This document shows, piece by piece, positions 12,952-21,957 of a DNA stretch of 33,778 nt (position 1 is the stretch's first letter; the number at the start of each line of letters is the position of its first letter). This stretch comes from a virus. The notes beneath the pieces are model-generated. The model made no database searches. It saw nothing but the letters and a program-made list of their open reading frames with translations, and was not told where the DNA came from. The position numbers were made by a program, and so were the translations under genes. The stretch spans positions 1 through 33,778 of the IMG/VR virus record IMGVR_UViG_3300011113_000503; one strand, given 5' to 3'.

Positions 12952-15527
12952 TATCGCTCCATTCTGCGTTCAGCCTTGATCGCATTAAAAGAGTTAAACC
13001 CTCTCGGTGTAATGGTTGTTGGTTCGCCAATCGCAATCTTGCTTACGATTCCACTATCAATAATACCAAAGCGCTCCATCTTGAGAGTAGCTCTCGCCTT
13101 TTCAAGCGGTGAAAGAGCGCGGCTAGTTTTAATCTCTTGAAGGTACATAGGCCGCTCTACATCACTAACAGGGACTTCTTCTGGAGTGCTGACAGAAAAT
13201 GATCTGATTAAATCGTCTTTAATCTGGTTAATTAAAGGCTTTGGAAGGCCGGAAAATGCGCGGTCAATCTTTTGAAGCGTTGGAATGCCATCTATTTTTA
13301 AATAGCCATCAAGCACTCGTTGAGTCATGCGAGGGCCGAAGCGATCAACAAGAGAACCAAATCCACCGCCAAGCCCTGCAACAGCAAGAGCAGAAATAGG
13401 CTCACCAGTGAAAGCGTACATAGTAGCGCCAGTGCCGAGCGCCCACAGATTTACGTTTCTTGACCCTATTCTGAATTCTTTTCCGAACTGCTCAGCAAGC
13501 CTAAGATCATCAATCGCCTTCATGAAGTCTTCACCGCTTAATTCAGTTAGACTCTGAAGGTATTTTTTAAACTCAGGGTTCTTTTCTGAGACGGCAGCTC
13601 TGACTGCCGAAATGTTAGTGGCACTTCGAGCTAGTGGACCAATGGATTGAATTCTAGCCTGTGCATCAGCAAGAACCTGTTGCCGACGGGCCAGCTCTTC
13701 TTCTGCTTGAGTCACTGCCTGAGCAAGCGGGCCTTGTAGAATTGGCTCAACTGCTTTTTGTTGTGCCAGTGGAAACTTAAAAGCCTCAAGTTCTTGAGCC
13801 GCTCTTTGCGCCTCAATTCCAACAGGCTTTGCCATGACAGCAGCCTCTAAGCCGCCAGCAAGCTGAGTCTGACCTTGTTGAATTTTTTTAATAGCTGACT
13901 CAAAGTCTTTTTGAGTGGCCTGGCCTAACTGAATCAGTAGACTACGATCCAAATCACGCTCTGGAAGATCAACCCTGGCTGTTCGACCCTGAGCACGCTC
14001 TAAGTTCCCGAAGGCCTTGTTAGCGCGCGTCAAAAGATCCGTGTCAGCGCTCACCTGCTGCATAATTTTAGCGTAAGGTGCATAATCTTTTAGCTGTGCG
14101 TCAATTGATCTGCGAATAGCTCTTAGCGCTTGCTGTTCGATCTCAGTAAATTCGCCGGATGTAATGGCAGCCTGAAAGTCTTGATCAAGCTGTTGAATCT
14201 TTCGTTTTGCATCACGAGTCGAAAGAATGTTTTTGTAGCGTTTAAGATCATCAACATAGCCTTGAATCTTTTTATAAGCTGCGGCAGCTGCTCCGGTAAC
14301 TGGCACCTTTCCTTGAACCTTTAAGTTCTCAAGTTGTTCTTTTGCAGCATTCAACGCGGGCTTAACCTGAACAACTCTTCCAGACTTTAAAAGAGCTTCA
14401 TAACTCTGTGCAGAGCCAGCTTTCACCTTTTCTTTAAGTGCTTCAACAGCCGAAACAGACTCATCTCGAAGGTTTAATTTCTGCGCCGTTAAGCGTGACT
14501 CTGTATCTATTTTTGCAATTCGAATGGCATCGTCGAGCTTTTGCTTTGCCTCTCTGGCAGTAGCGGTAGCATCAAACTTCTCCATTCTGAATTCATCAGC
14601 CCGCTTCGCCGCAGCCTGCTTCAAATCATCTTGAACAGTTTTAAACGCCTCTTTGGCATCATCGGCAGAGAGCTTGGCGTCTTCTACGTCTTGCGCAAGT
14701 TTTGAGACAAACTGATCAATCGAATCCTTGATCTGTTCTGGGCTCTTTGCTCTGGTAATTGCTCCAGGATCTTTGATGTAATCTTGAATCGCCTCTTCTG
14801 AAACCCCACCAAGGGCAGACAGAACTTTAGGCACACCAGCTTTAAGTGCTCTAGCGCCAGATGCGACAGCCTGAAGACCACCGCCTAGCTTTGCGCCAAA
14901 TCCAGCAGCCTGTGCAATATCAAACTCCTCGGCAGGGCTAACGCCTGTTGGAACCTGAGCGGCTGCCTTAATTGCTTCAGCTCCGCCAGCAGACAAGGCT
15001 CCTCTAACAGCAGCCTGACCAACAGTAGTTGGAATCTTTTTAGCGGCTGCTCCAGCAAGCGCCTCAAGGCCGCGAATTGGCGCAGTTAACCCCTTAGCTA
15101 AGCCGCCAACTTGAGCAGCTCCACCAGTCGCTAAACCAGAGAGCACACCACCTGCGATCTCAGCGGGAATAGCGATTTCAGGAAGTTTCGCTTCAAGCTC
15201 CTTACGGCGCGCTACTTCTTTTGTGTATTCCTGCTCAATTCCAGGACCACTTGTTGCGCGAGCGATGAAATCGTTAATGTCCGTAGCATCAAAGCCAGCA
15301 TTGATAAGATTTCCAAGAACGGCGTTAGCACCTGAAATGGCAGGTTCTGACAATCCAAGTGTAATGCCCTCAAGAGCCGATCTTCCAGCTGTCTCGATCA
15401 TTTCTGGAATGCCTGGGCCAGATGGTTCAGCAGCGACTTCAAATGGCTTTGAAGGATCAAACGGCGGCTTTTGTGAACCGACTGCCTCAAATGGCTTGCT
15501 TGGATCAAAGGCTGGCTTTTGTGGCAT
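12951..15527 (-). CDS. internal virion / DNA-ejection protein (858 aa)
   Basis: The N-terminus has a repeated PxFDPSKPFE element (residues 5-14 and 21-30). Hydrophobic Gly/Ala-rich segments follow (about 115-205, for example IPAEIAGGVLSGLATGGAAQ). Then comes a long coiled-coil region (about 265-640) rich in Ala, Lys, Gln and Glu, and another glycine/alanine hydrophobic patch near 705-735. This composition is typical of large podophage ejection proteins that leave the capsid and form the trans-envelope channel. Its place after the tail hub and before the lysin fits. The identification rests on architecture and order. Confidence 0.7.
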   Translation of the reverse strand: MPQKPAFDPSKPFEAVGSQKPPFDPSKPFEVAAEPSGPGIPEMIETAGRSALEGITLGLSEPAISGANAVLGNLINAGFDATDINDFIARATSGPGIEQEYTKEVARRKELEAKLPEIAIPAEIAGGVLSGLATGGAAQVGGLAKGLTAPIRGLEALAGAAAKKIPTTVGQAAVRGALSAGGAEAIKAAAQVPTGVSPAEEFDIAQAAGFGAKLGGGLQAVASGARALKAGVPKVLSALGGVSEEAIQDYIKDPGAITRAKSPEQIKDSIDQFVSKLAQDVEDAKLSADDAKEAFKTVQDDLKQAAAKRADEFRMEKFDATATAREAKQKLDDAIRIAKIDTESRLTAQKLNLRDESVSAVEALKEKVKAGSAQSYEALLKSGRVVQVKPALNAAKEQLENLKVQGKVPVTGAAAAAYKKIQGYVDDLKRYKNILSTRDAKRKIQQLDQDFQAAITSGEFTEIEQQALRAIRRSIDAQLKDYAPYAKIMQQVSADTDLLTRANKAFGNLERAQGRTARVDLPERDLDRSLLIQLGQATQKDFESAIKKIQQGQTQLAGGLEAAVMAKPVGIEAQRAAQELEAFKFPLAQQKAVEPILQGPLAQAVTQAEEELARRQQVLADAQARIQSIGPLARSATNISAVRAAVSEKNPEFKKYLQSLTELSGEDFMKAIDDLRLAEQFGKEFRIGSRNVNLWALGTGATMYAFTGEPISALAVAGLGGGFGSLVDRFGPRMTQRVLDGYLKIDGIPTLQKIDRAFSGLPKPLINQIKDDLIRSFSVSTPEEVPVSDVERPMYLQEIKTSRALSPLEKARATLKMERFGIIDSGIVSKIAIGEPTTITPRGFNSFNAIKAERRMER

Positions 15528-15530
15528 GGC

Positions 15531-16517
15531 TTACTCGTATTTTCCAGTCTGTGGGTTTAAGTAATAAATAAACCCATTTTGAATAATTGTAGCTGGCCTT
15601 TCATTAGCCACAGCTTCTTTTGTTCCAGGAAACTTTTTAGTCGGGGCTGGAGCTGTAGCCGTTTCAGCGCCGATCAATGGAACTAATTGAAGAGCTTTTC
15701 CAGCCTCTGCCTGAAGCGATTTAATCTCTTGAATTCGGTTAGCTTTCTTTTGAGCAATAATTTTTTCTGAATCCCCAGGACGTGGGAAGTATTGCTTTTG
15801 CGCTTTTGAAATCTCAGCAGGCGTAATCGTAGCGCCTGACTTTCGTCTCAACACAGCTTCTACAAAACTCAATTCGGCCTGTGTTTGGCGTCGTAATTCT
15901 TCCGGCTGAAGCTCACCAGGAAGAATGCCTAGTGTCTCTTGGTATCTACTTTCTCGACCATAACCCTGCTGTTCAAGATCATCAAAAACAGATTGCGCTT
16001 GTTCTGCGGCCCGTGCGTAACCTGCTGCTAAATACTTAGAAGCTGGCATTTCTTCTTTTTTAGCTTCTTTTGTTTCCTTAGCCTTCTCTCGCTCGGTGAC
16101 AGCTTTTTGCTTCTCAAGAGCTAGACGCTCTTTAGCAATTCCAAGCTGTTCTTCTTTTCTGGCTTCATCACGCTCTTGTTTAGAGAGCCTTCCCGTCAAT
16201 AAAGCGCCCTGAAACTTTGCAGTAGCCTGCTCTTTAGCAAGATCCTGTTGCATCTTGATAGCCTGTGCTCCACCTGATGCACCACCGCCAAGACCAATCA
16301 ATGCACCTTGAGGAGCGCCGCTTAATGCGCCAACGGCTGTTCCAATCGCTGTTGGAATCAACCCAGTCAAAAGCGCTTCTGTTGCGCTTGGCTGAGCAGC
16401 CGCGACAAGTCCAGATAGACTTTTGGCGCTGAGACCCGTTGGGTCTGTATCTGTGTCCAGCTCAAGCCCGGTTTCGGTTCGGTAAAGATTGATCAAGTCA
16501 GCAAGATTATCGCCCAT
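15531..16517 (-). CDS. internal virion / ejection protein (328 aa)
   Basis: A hydrophobic glycine-rich stretch near residues 45-85 (TGLIPTAIGTAVGALSGAPQ) is followed by a lysine/glutamate coiled coil (110-160). The C-terminal part holds ELSFVEAVLRRKSGATITPA and YFPRPGDSEKIIAQKKANR (about 210-260). That last block (FV-AVLRR-SGA-I-P-E, then YFP-PGDS) recurs in many podophage internal or injection proteins. It ends GFIYYLNPQTGKYE. It lies between the other two ejection-type genes. Confidence 0.72.
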   Translation of the reverse strand: MGDNLADLINLYRTETGLELDTDTDPTGLSAKSLSGLVAAAQPSATEALLTGLIPTAIGTAVGALSGAPQGALIGLGGGASGGAQAIKMQQDLAKEQATAKFQGALLTGRLSKQERDEARKEEQLGIAKERLALEKQKAVTEREKAKETKEAKKEEMPASKYLAAGYARAAEQAQSVFDDLEQQGYGRESRYQETLGILPGELQPEELRRQTQAELSFVEAVLRRKSGATITPAEISKAQKQYFPRPGDSEKIIAQKKANRIQEIKSLQAEAGKALQLVPLIGAETATAPAPTKKFPGTKEAVANERPATIIQNGFIYYLNPQTGKYE

Positions 16518-16533
16518 ATTAAATCCTTACCGT

Positions 16534-17112
16534 TTATTTTTTTTTGGAATACACGTCGCGGTACAACTGGCGCTCTTCAGCGCCTGCACGTGCCGCTTCT
16601 TCTGCTCTCAACTGTTCGACTGCCAGGCTGACGTTAGCAAGCTGCTGTTGACGTTCAAGCTCTTGCCGCGCGGCAAAGCGTCTTGAGACTTCATCAATGT
16701 TTTTAATTCCAAGCTCTTGAGCACCCATGGCTCTTTGAGCTGCAAACTGTTGTTGAGCGCGTGCAAGCTGAGCAGAACCAGCCCCACCTCGAATGCCCAT
16801 TTGCGCCTGTCTAGCAGCTAGCGCCCGTTGAGCGGCTTGCTGTTGCGCGTTTGCCCGTGCTGCCATCTGAGACCACATGGCCTCCTGCTCTGGTGCTGTA
16901 TAACCGCCTTCGCGCTTTTTAAGTTCTTCAATCTGAGCGCCCAAATCAACCTTTGGCAGCTTAGCAAAACGTGCAGCGGTTTGTTGTGCTCTCAAATTGA
17001 CAGCTAGCTCTTTTTGTTTCTCAAGATTCTGTAGAAGTTGTCTCGACTGCGCCTCTACAGACGGTTTTTTTCTTGCACTAAGAGAAAGACGCTCGCTTGT
17101 TCTAATTGCCAT
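16534..17112 (-). CDS. Ala/Gln-rich coiled-coil virion protein (192 aa)
   Basis: Almost wholly helical, rich in Ala, Gln, Arg and Glu (RANAQQQAAQRALAARQAQ; ARQELERQQQLANVSLAVEQ), with a glycine turn at GIRGGAGSAQ. This is the usual look of the smallest of the three podophage ejection proteins. It sits directly upstream of the two larger ones. Function is inferred from position and composition. Confidence 0.6.
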   Translation of the reverse strand: MAIRTSERLSLSARKKPSVEAQSRQLLQNLEKQKELAVNLRAQQTAARFAKLPKVDLGAQIEELKKREGGYTAPEQEAMWSQMAARANAQQQAAQRALAARQAQMGIRGGAGSAQLARAQQQFAAQRAMGAQELGIKNIDEVSRRFAARQELERQQQLANVSLAVEQLRAEEAARAGAEERQLYRDVYSKKK

Positions 17113-17115
17113 AAG

Positions 17116-17463
17116 TCACCCAAGAATTATTAAACTGATCGTCTGCGGAGTTGCGCCGGTGCAGCGCAAATAAATGTTTTCTTTAGTCCAGGCAGTGGAG
17201 CCATCAATAATATCGTTAGAACTAGACCTAATGATGATTCTTCCAATCGGAACAACGCCAAGACCGTGTCTTATCGGCGTGTCATCTGATCCGTTTAAGA
17301 TTGTAGCCGTAACCCGCTCAGCTTTAAAGTTATCGTCGAAAGTTAATCGAGTTAAAGCCGTAGAAATATCAGTCAGACTGTTTTGCAGATCAACAGCCAG
17401 GTATCTTTCCATTCTGGCTGAATCCTCACCCTGCCTAAATTTATTTGGCCGCTTGATTCTCAT
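17116..17463 (-). CDS. small virion protein near the tail hub (115 aa)
   Basis: A charged N-terminus (MRIKRPNKFRQGEDSARMER) is followed by a beta-rich domain containing IRHGLGVVPIGRIIIRS. The H-G-L-G-x-x-P-x-G pattern recurs in small phage structural proteins and fibre ends. It sits between the hub gene and the ejection genes. Probably a minor tail or connector component. Confidence 0.6.
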   Translation of the reverse strand: MRIKRPNKFRQGEDSARMERYLAVDLQNSLTDISTALTRLTFDDNFKAERVTATILNGSDDTPIRHGLGVVPIGRIIIRSSSNDIIDGSTAWTKENIYLRCTGATPQTISLIILG

Positions 17464-17466
17464 CTA

Positions 17467-19992
17467 TTAGCTCTTCATTGCAGGCTTGTAAGGAGTCACG
17501 ACTTCTAATTCGTAGCCGGTAATAACCAGGTCCTTTTGCTGCTCTGAGTTTTTAAACACCATGGCCAAAGCCTTGGCTCGGCCATTACTGATTTTGTGCT
17601 TTGCGCTACTGTTTTGTGGGTCGCCATAGAATGACCCATAGGGTGAGTTGCCATAGCCAGCAGCACCGACGTTTACAGTAAACTGACTGACTGGGCTTTC
17701 TTTGGTGAAGTTAAGCTCAGTTTCACATTCAAGCGTGAAGTTGTTTGGCACAAGATCAGTCGTAAACACCCGAAGCACTAAATAGTTCTTAAGCACCGAC
17801 GCCTCGCCCATGAAATCCCATGGGCTTCTGTAAAAGACGCTGATGGCTTGATTATGGTCGTTGTAATCGACGCCAGTGTCAGTTGTTTGACGCCGATACA
17901 GAATGTTTCTCTGAGTAGAGCCAGTGCCAAGACCACGCTCATGGTAAAAAACATTATTGTCAGAAAAAACTAACCCGGCTCCAGCGTTAATGTCCTGCCA
18001 CTCAAGCCATGCGTCCCGCGCATAATCATAAACTAGAAGCGTGCTTTCAGAGTTACAGTATCGAACGCCTCCGCTTACTGATTCTTTAGGCAGAAACAGC
18101 AGATACTTTTGAGCCGAACGATCATGCAGAGCCCATGCTCTTGAGAGTCTAAAAACAGTCTCAGCAGGAGCGGCGGCACTTTGAACGAATAAAGGATCAA
18201 TCCGGCTTACAAGACGATTGTCTCCAAACAGCCCAAGCGCTTGAGGCAAGTCAGAGCCAGTCATGGCTCTTGGCCCAAGCGGACTTAAAAAGTAAATAAC
18301 GCCGCGAATATCTCTAACCGTCTGATGAGCAACACAACCCACATCGTTTGTGATTTGCTCCACTCGGTAATTAAGCTCGGGAAGATCTCCAGAAAGCGCA
18401 TGAACAGCGCCCCTTTGGAAAACAACTAAAACGTCATTACTTGAGGCGACTGCTGTGATTCGATCGCCTTCAATATTTTGAATGATCTGCTGATTGTCTG
18501 GCGTCGGAAAATACTCGGGCGACTCAATATCAGACCATGCAACAGTGTTTGGAGCGTCTTTTAGGCTTCCGATAATTAGAAGATTTTGAAAGCCGGTCAG
18601 ATACCTACCAATAGGCGGCGGGCTTCGATCAGTTAAAGGCTCAACAAGCTCAGTAACGAGAGAAGCATCAGCAGTGTTATCAGTGTATGTTTGAGTAGCG
18701 CCAGCAAAGGCGTTGTGCGGAATCTCCTCGACCACATACCAGAGCGTCGGATCTGTACCGATCGAACGATTACGATAAATAATGACCCGAAGGTTAGCAG
18801 AAATGACCGCATTATCGGCGACAGTGACGGCTGCTCCGGCCACTGTGATTGAATATGTTGGAGCAGTTGTGTCAACAGAAAGCACCTCTCTCTCAACGTA
18901 GCCGCCTGAAACAGCATCATAAAAGTAGGCTGTATCTCCTACTTTCATCGTGTGAACGCCGCCAGATCCGTTATCAACAACGATTGTGTTAACTGAGGTC
19001 TGAGCCCCAGCAACAATAGCACAAGCCGTGTTATAACCGCTTGAACTTGAGATTGAGTTAAAGGTCACATCAATCTTTTGATTAACCGGGTTCAGGTTTG
19101 CGCCAGAAATCCTAGTCAAGTTTCCGTAGACTTCGTTTCCTACCGCATCCTTTTGATAAAACTGAACGCGGTGAACGTAGTTTGTTCCAGTGATTCCAGG
19201 ACTAGCTCCTAGAGCAGACGTGACGTTAGTCGGCGTCGGTACACCGGCATTATAGATTTTTACGCCATCATACTTTTGGATCGCGTCGCTTCCCGTCGCA
19301 AAATACATGACGTTATAGAGCTGAACCGCTGATGCCGGTTCAAAGTCTACACTGTTGCGATTTGCATAAGCTGTTGCAAATTGCGTCGAAACAACACCTT
19401 GAACATTAGACCAATAGCCAGCAGAGAGCGTGTAAGCTGCAGTCTTAATGTCTTGCTCGACGACGTTTTGACAGTAGGCAGCCGGAACCGATCCATCGCC
19501 TGTAATTGTAGCTGTTATATCAGTTAGAGCATCAATTGCCGCTCTCAGTTGCGTGCAGGTGTAAGGCACGGCTTCATCAATGCCAAGTCCAAGCGCTTGA
19601 TCTAAGACAAGCGAAGTGCCGACATAGATTTGGCATCGGTACTGAGCTGAAGTCTGATTGTAGTTTAGGCTCAGACTGGCAGAAACAGCAGCGCCAGTAT
19701 AAGTAACGACGATCTCAGTTTTCTTGAGCTTCTTCAGCGTGTCTGCAACTGACAGAATCTCTGGAACCTGAACGCCAGAAGAGTTTAAGCGGTTGTAAAC
19801 GAATGTTCCAAGCGAGCCCCCGCTTTGAGCAAAAGGAGCTGTGCCCTTTCGTTTCACCAGGCTTCCCACCTGGTTTAAGTCAAAATTTATGCATGACTGT
19901 GCATATTGTTCGGGGAATGTTAAATCAGAGCTTTTAAGATCAAAGCCGTAGAAGTTCTGATAGCGTTTGATGAATTGGTTTTGGGAAGCCAT
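17467..19992 (-). CDS. tail hub / stabilisation protein, P22 gp10-like (841 aa)
   Basis: A large beta-rich protein in the position of P22 gp10, directly after the adaptor gene (overlapping TAATG). The N-terminus, with YGFDLKSSDLTFPEQYAQSC then INFDLNQVGSLVKRKGTAP, is typical of podophage hub proteins. Later blocks (TVAWSDIESPEYFPTP; DVLVVFQRGAVHALSGD; VIYFLSPLGPRAMTGSD) look like blades of a beta-propeller. This type of protein forms the nozzle below the adaptor and holds DNA in the capsid. The assignment rests on order, size and these blocks. Confidence 0.72.
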   Translation of the reverse strand: MASQNQFIKRYQNFYGFDLKSSDLTFPEQYAQSCINFDLNQVGSLVKRKGTAPFAQSGGSLGTFVYNRLNSSGVQVPEILSVADTLKKLKKTEIVVTYTGAAVSASLSLNYNQTSAQYRCQIYVGTSLVLDQALGLGIDEAVPYTCTQLRAAIDALTDITATITGDGSVPAAYCQNVVEQDIKTAAYTLSAGYWSNVQGVVSTQFATAYANRNSVDFEPASAVQLYNVMYFATGSDAIQKYDGVKIYNAGVPTPTNVTSALGASPGITGTNYVHRVQFYQKDAVGNEVYGNLTRISGANLNPVNQKIDVTFNSISSSSGYNTACAIVAGAQTSVNTIVVDNGSGGVHTMKVGDTAYFYDAVSGGYVEREVLSVDTTAPTYSITVAGAAVTVADNAVISANLRVIIYRNRSIGTDPTLWYVVEEIPHNAFAGATQTYTDNTADASLVTELVEPLTDRSPPPIGRYLTGFQNLLIIGSLKDAPNTVAWSDIESPEYFPTPDNQQIIQNIEGDRITAVASSNDVLVVFQRGAVHALSGDLPELNYRVEQITNDVGCVAHQTVRDIRGVIYFLSPLGPRAMTGSDLPQALGLFGDNRLVSRIDPLFVQSAAAPAETVFRLSRAWALHDRSAQKYLLFLPKESVSGGVRYCNSESTLLVYDYARDAWLEWQDINAGAGLVFSDNNVFYHERGLGTGSTQRNILYRRQTTDTGVDYNDHNQAISVFYRSPWDFMGEASVLKNYLVLRVFTTDLVPNNFTLECETELNFTKESPVSQFTVNVGAAGYGNSPYGSFYGDPQNSSAKHKISNGRAKALAMVFKNSEQQKDLVITGYELEVVTPYKPAMKS

Positions 19993-20936
19993 TACGGGTA
20001 ATAGTCCTCCACTCCCAGGAACTGCATATCAAGCAGAGGAATACGGTCAGGATCATTGTCTGGCTCGGCGAAGGCTAGTCTTAGCGTTTCCTGAACCTTT
20101 AATAAAATTTGGCCAACTTCTTGGCTGTCTGTCTGAGAGTCTCGAATCAGAATTCGAGCATTACAGTATTCCAGCAGATACTTCTCGCAAACATCCGGAA
20201 GCTCACTATTCGTGCTAGAAAACTTCCCTTTTAGTCCGTAATTGCCGACTGAAATTGTTTCGCCATCTTTGTAAACAAAGCCAGGCTCAAGTGTGACAAC
20301 GCCCGTTGTTTGGCTGACTGAGGCCACTGGAATATCGCGCATTTTGACTGTTCCGCTAACATCAACAATCGTGATGAAGCCTTCTTCCATCAAGGCTGCT
20401 GCATCCAGATCAACGCTAGGATCAAAACTAAGCGCCGTAATGGTTCTGTTTACTGTATCCAGTGTCACCGAAAGAACTGTTCCACGGCGAACATCGAGCT
20501 TTGGAATAGCTCGCTGATAGCTCCAGCGGATCACGCCAGACTGCTGTGGTTTTGGCTGAATCAAAATCTGATCACCACGGCGAATATAAAAAGCAGGGTT
20601 TCCAGCCTGAGTGTTTAAACGCTCTTTGAGTTGGCCTTTTTTAAGCAGGTAATAGTCTTGAGTCCTGCCAGAGATGCTGTATTCGATCATGTCGATACGA
20701 GTGCCAAGGTACAGATCCCGTGGCATCGAATATGCTTCTTGCTGAGAAACGGCCTGCTCTTCTTTATACGCAGTCAAAATGCTTGGAAACGTGCTCTGAA
20801 GGATCGAGTGAATCTCTTCCTGGCCGTTGTTTAAATATTCCAAAAACTCCGAGTCTTGAATCCCAGCCGTAGCTGTAAATTCTTCGTTCTCGGTAGCTCT
20901 GCGTGATGCTGAAATGAGCAGGTCAACCCTTCGCAT
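19992..20936 (-). CDS. head-to-tail adaptor protein (314 aa)
   Basis: The N-terminal half is helical (SRRATENEEFTATAGIQDSE; FLEYLNNGQEEIHSILQSTF) and the middle is beta-rich (YIRRGDQILIQPKPQQSGVI; IRWSYQRAIPKLDVRRG). The C-terminal helix (LLKVQETLRLAFAEPDNDPD) is followed by an aromatic end (LGVEDYYP). This is the usual plan of adaptor proteins that dock on the portal ring (P22 gp4 / T7 gp11 class). It is directly followed by the hub gene, as in P22. Confidence 0.65.
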   Translation of the reverse strand: MRRVDLLISASRRATENEEFTATAGIQDSEFLEYLNNGQEEIHSILQSTFPSILTAYKEEQAVSQQEAYSMPRDLYLGTRIDMIEYSISGRTQDYYLLKKGQLKERLNTQAGNPAFYIRRGDQILIQPKPQQSGVIRWSYQRAIPKLDVRRGTVLSVTLDTVNRTITALSFDPSVDLDAAALMEEGFITIVDVSGTVKMRDIPVASVSQTTGVVTLEPGFVYKDGETISVGNYGLKGKFSSTNSELPDVCEKYLLEYCNARILIRDSQTDSQEVGQILLKVQETLRLAFAEPDNDPDRIPLLDMQFLGVEDYYP

Positions 20937-20939
20937 GGG

Positions 20940-21161
20940 TTATTCTTTCTGACCGTTTTTCATTTTGGCGATAATCAAGGCAATCTTGCCTTTGTCAGCC
21001 ATAGGCTTTTCTTCGCCCATGTCCTCAGATTCCATGTCATCGCCTTCCATCTCTTCTTCGCCAGCGACCTGCTCGACCAGATCATCAAGCGACATGCCTT
21101 CTTTCTCGGCAATCATCTTGAGTGCATCAACGTGCTTCTTGGCTTCTATCATCATTTTCAT
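20940..21161 (-). CDS. small acidic protein (73 aa)
   Basis: I place the start at ATG 21161, where it overlaps the preceding stop (ATGA) and has GGAG about 9 bases upstream; a GTG at 21176 is possible but less likely. The product MKMMIEAKKHVDALKMIAEK has a very acidic middle (GEEEMEGDDMESEDMGEEK) and a basic end. Small acidic phage proteins of this kind occur next to connector genes; the role is unknown. Confidence 0.65.
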   Translation of the reverse strand: MKMMIEAKKHVDALKMIAEKEGMSLDDLVEQVAGEEEMEGDDMESEDMGEEKPMADKGKIALIIAKMKNGQKE

Positions 21162-21424
21162 TGCCCGCATCTCCACCGTTTTAATGCCGCTCCCTTTGGA
21201 GTCAGCTTTCCATCTTTGCTAGTTGGCCCCGATACACCACTCATTCTTGCACAGAATGAACGCTTTCTCTTCTCTCTCTCGCCACTGGGATCTTTTTCTG
21301 TGACCGGCGCTTGAAGGTTTGATCCAGTCTCGCGATTGAGCCTTTTTCGATAAGCCTCATTTAACCCGCCGGTCCTGGCGTGCTTCTTTGGATTGTATCC
21401 TTTGAAGGGCTTTTTTGTTTTCAT
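21158..21424 (-). CDS. small basic conserved phage protein, DUF6321-like (88 aa)
   Basis: Contains the pattern ARTGGLNEAYRKRLNRETGS and then NLQAPVT, followed by KRKRSFCARMSGVSGPTSKD and GAALKRWRC. It matches a small basic family common in podophage genomes, which I know as DUF6321, found among structural genes. The two cysteines in SFCARM and RWRC are part of that pattern. ATGA overlaps join it to both neighbours. Confidence 0.75.
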   Translation of the reverse strand: MKTKKPFKGYNPKKHARTGGLNEAYRKRLNRETGSNLQAPVTEKDPSGEREKRKRSFCARMSGVSGPTSKDGKLTPKGAALKRWRCGQ

Positions 21425-21579
21425 TTCATTCTAATTTTAGAAACAAGCGCAGCCATTCGCTTCTTTCGCTCATCTTCCATAACCGGCTTTTGCATCACCG
21501 CTGGCTTGGACGGGCGCATTACCGGCTTTTGCATCATTGCCATTCGCGCTGCTTGTACTTTCATCAGGTTTGGATTCAT
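21421..21579 (-). CDS. methionine-rich small protein (52 aa) overlapping its neighbour
   Basis: A frame with a good ribosome site (GAGG) and an exact ATGA overlap with the next gene (21424-21421). The product begins MNPNLMKVQAARMAMMQKPV and contains MQKPVM twice, then EDERKKRMAALVSKIRMK. The first 110 bases lie inside the 3' end of the 84-residue gene in a different frame. The two coupling signals make it more likely real than the tail of its neighbour. Function unknown. Confidence 0.72.
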   Translation of the reverse strand: MNPNLMKVQAARMAMMQKPVMRPSKPAVMQKPVMEDERKKRMAALVSKIRMK

Positions 21580-21724
21580 CTTTTTTTCCTCTAAAACTAT
21601 CTACCAGTGCTCCAAGAGAACTTGGCTGCTCTTGAGCACTAAAGCCTGGAACCGGGGGCAAAATCTCAGGAAATCTTATAGCAGGCTGCTCCGCCGGTCT
21701 GGAAAGCACGTCGAACGGATTCAT
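21470..21724 (-). CDS. unknown proline-rich protein (84 aa)
   Basis: Begins at ATG 21724 (an overlapping TTG at 21730 is an alternative): MNPFDVLSRPAEQPAIRFPE. Residues 10-50 are proline-rich with a short conserved-looking block (SSLGALVDSFRGKK). The last 35 residues are low-complexity and lie over the start of the 52-residue gene in another frame, so this end may be recent or non-functional. Probably a virion-associated linker protein. Confidence 0.55.
   Translation of the reverse strand: MNPFDVLSRPAEQPAIRFPEILPPVPGFSAQEQPSSLGALVDSFRGKKDESKPDESTSSANGNDAKAGNAPVQASGDAKAGYGR
21482..21536. repeat. 16-bp direct repeat pair
   Basis: ACCGGCTTTTGCATCA occurs at 21482-21497 and again at 21521-21536. 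It encodes the two MQKPVM elements in one frame and the two DAKAG elements in the overlapping frame. Confidence 0.85.
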
Positions 21725-21726
21725 AA

Positions 21727-21948
21727 TCAACCCATCAAACTAGCACGATAAGACTCGATCAAATTAGCAAGAGCACTTTGCTGAAGTTGCTGCTCGCGAG
21801 CTTTAGAAGCCATCTGTTGATTAGCAAAGTTCATCAACGCTTCTTGTTCTTGACGCTTTTTCTCGGCAGAAGCGCCAAATAACCCAGACGCAACGCTTCC
21901 AAGTCCGGCAAGTGCTCCACCAATAATCGGGGCTAATGGTAATGGCAT
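21727..21948 (-). CDS. small virion-associated protein (73 aa)
   Basis: A hydrophobic glycine/alanine-rich front (PIIGGALAGLGSVASGLFGA) is followed by a glutamine/lysine coiled coil (EKKRQEQEALMNFANQQMAS) and YRASLMG. This resembles small podophage internal or membrane-interacting virion proteins found next to ejection or connector genes. No specific family recognised. Confidence 0.65.
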   Translation of the reverse strand: MPLPLAPIIGGALAGLGSVASGLFGASAEKKRQEQEALMNFANQQMASKAREQQLQQSALANLIESYRASLMG

Positions 21949-21957
21949 AAAATCTCC

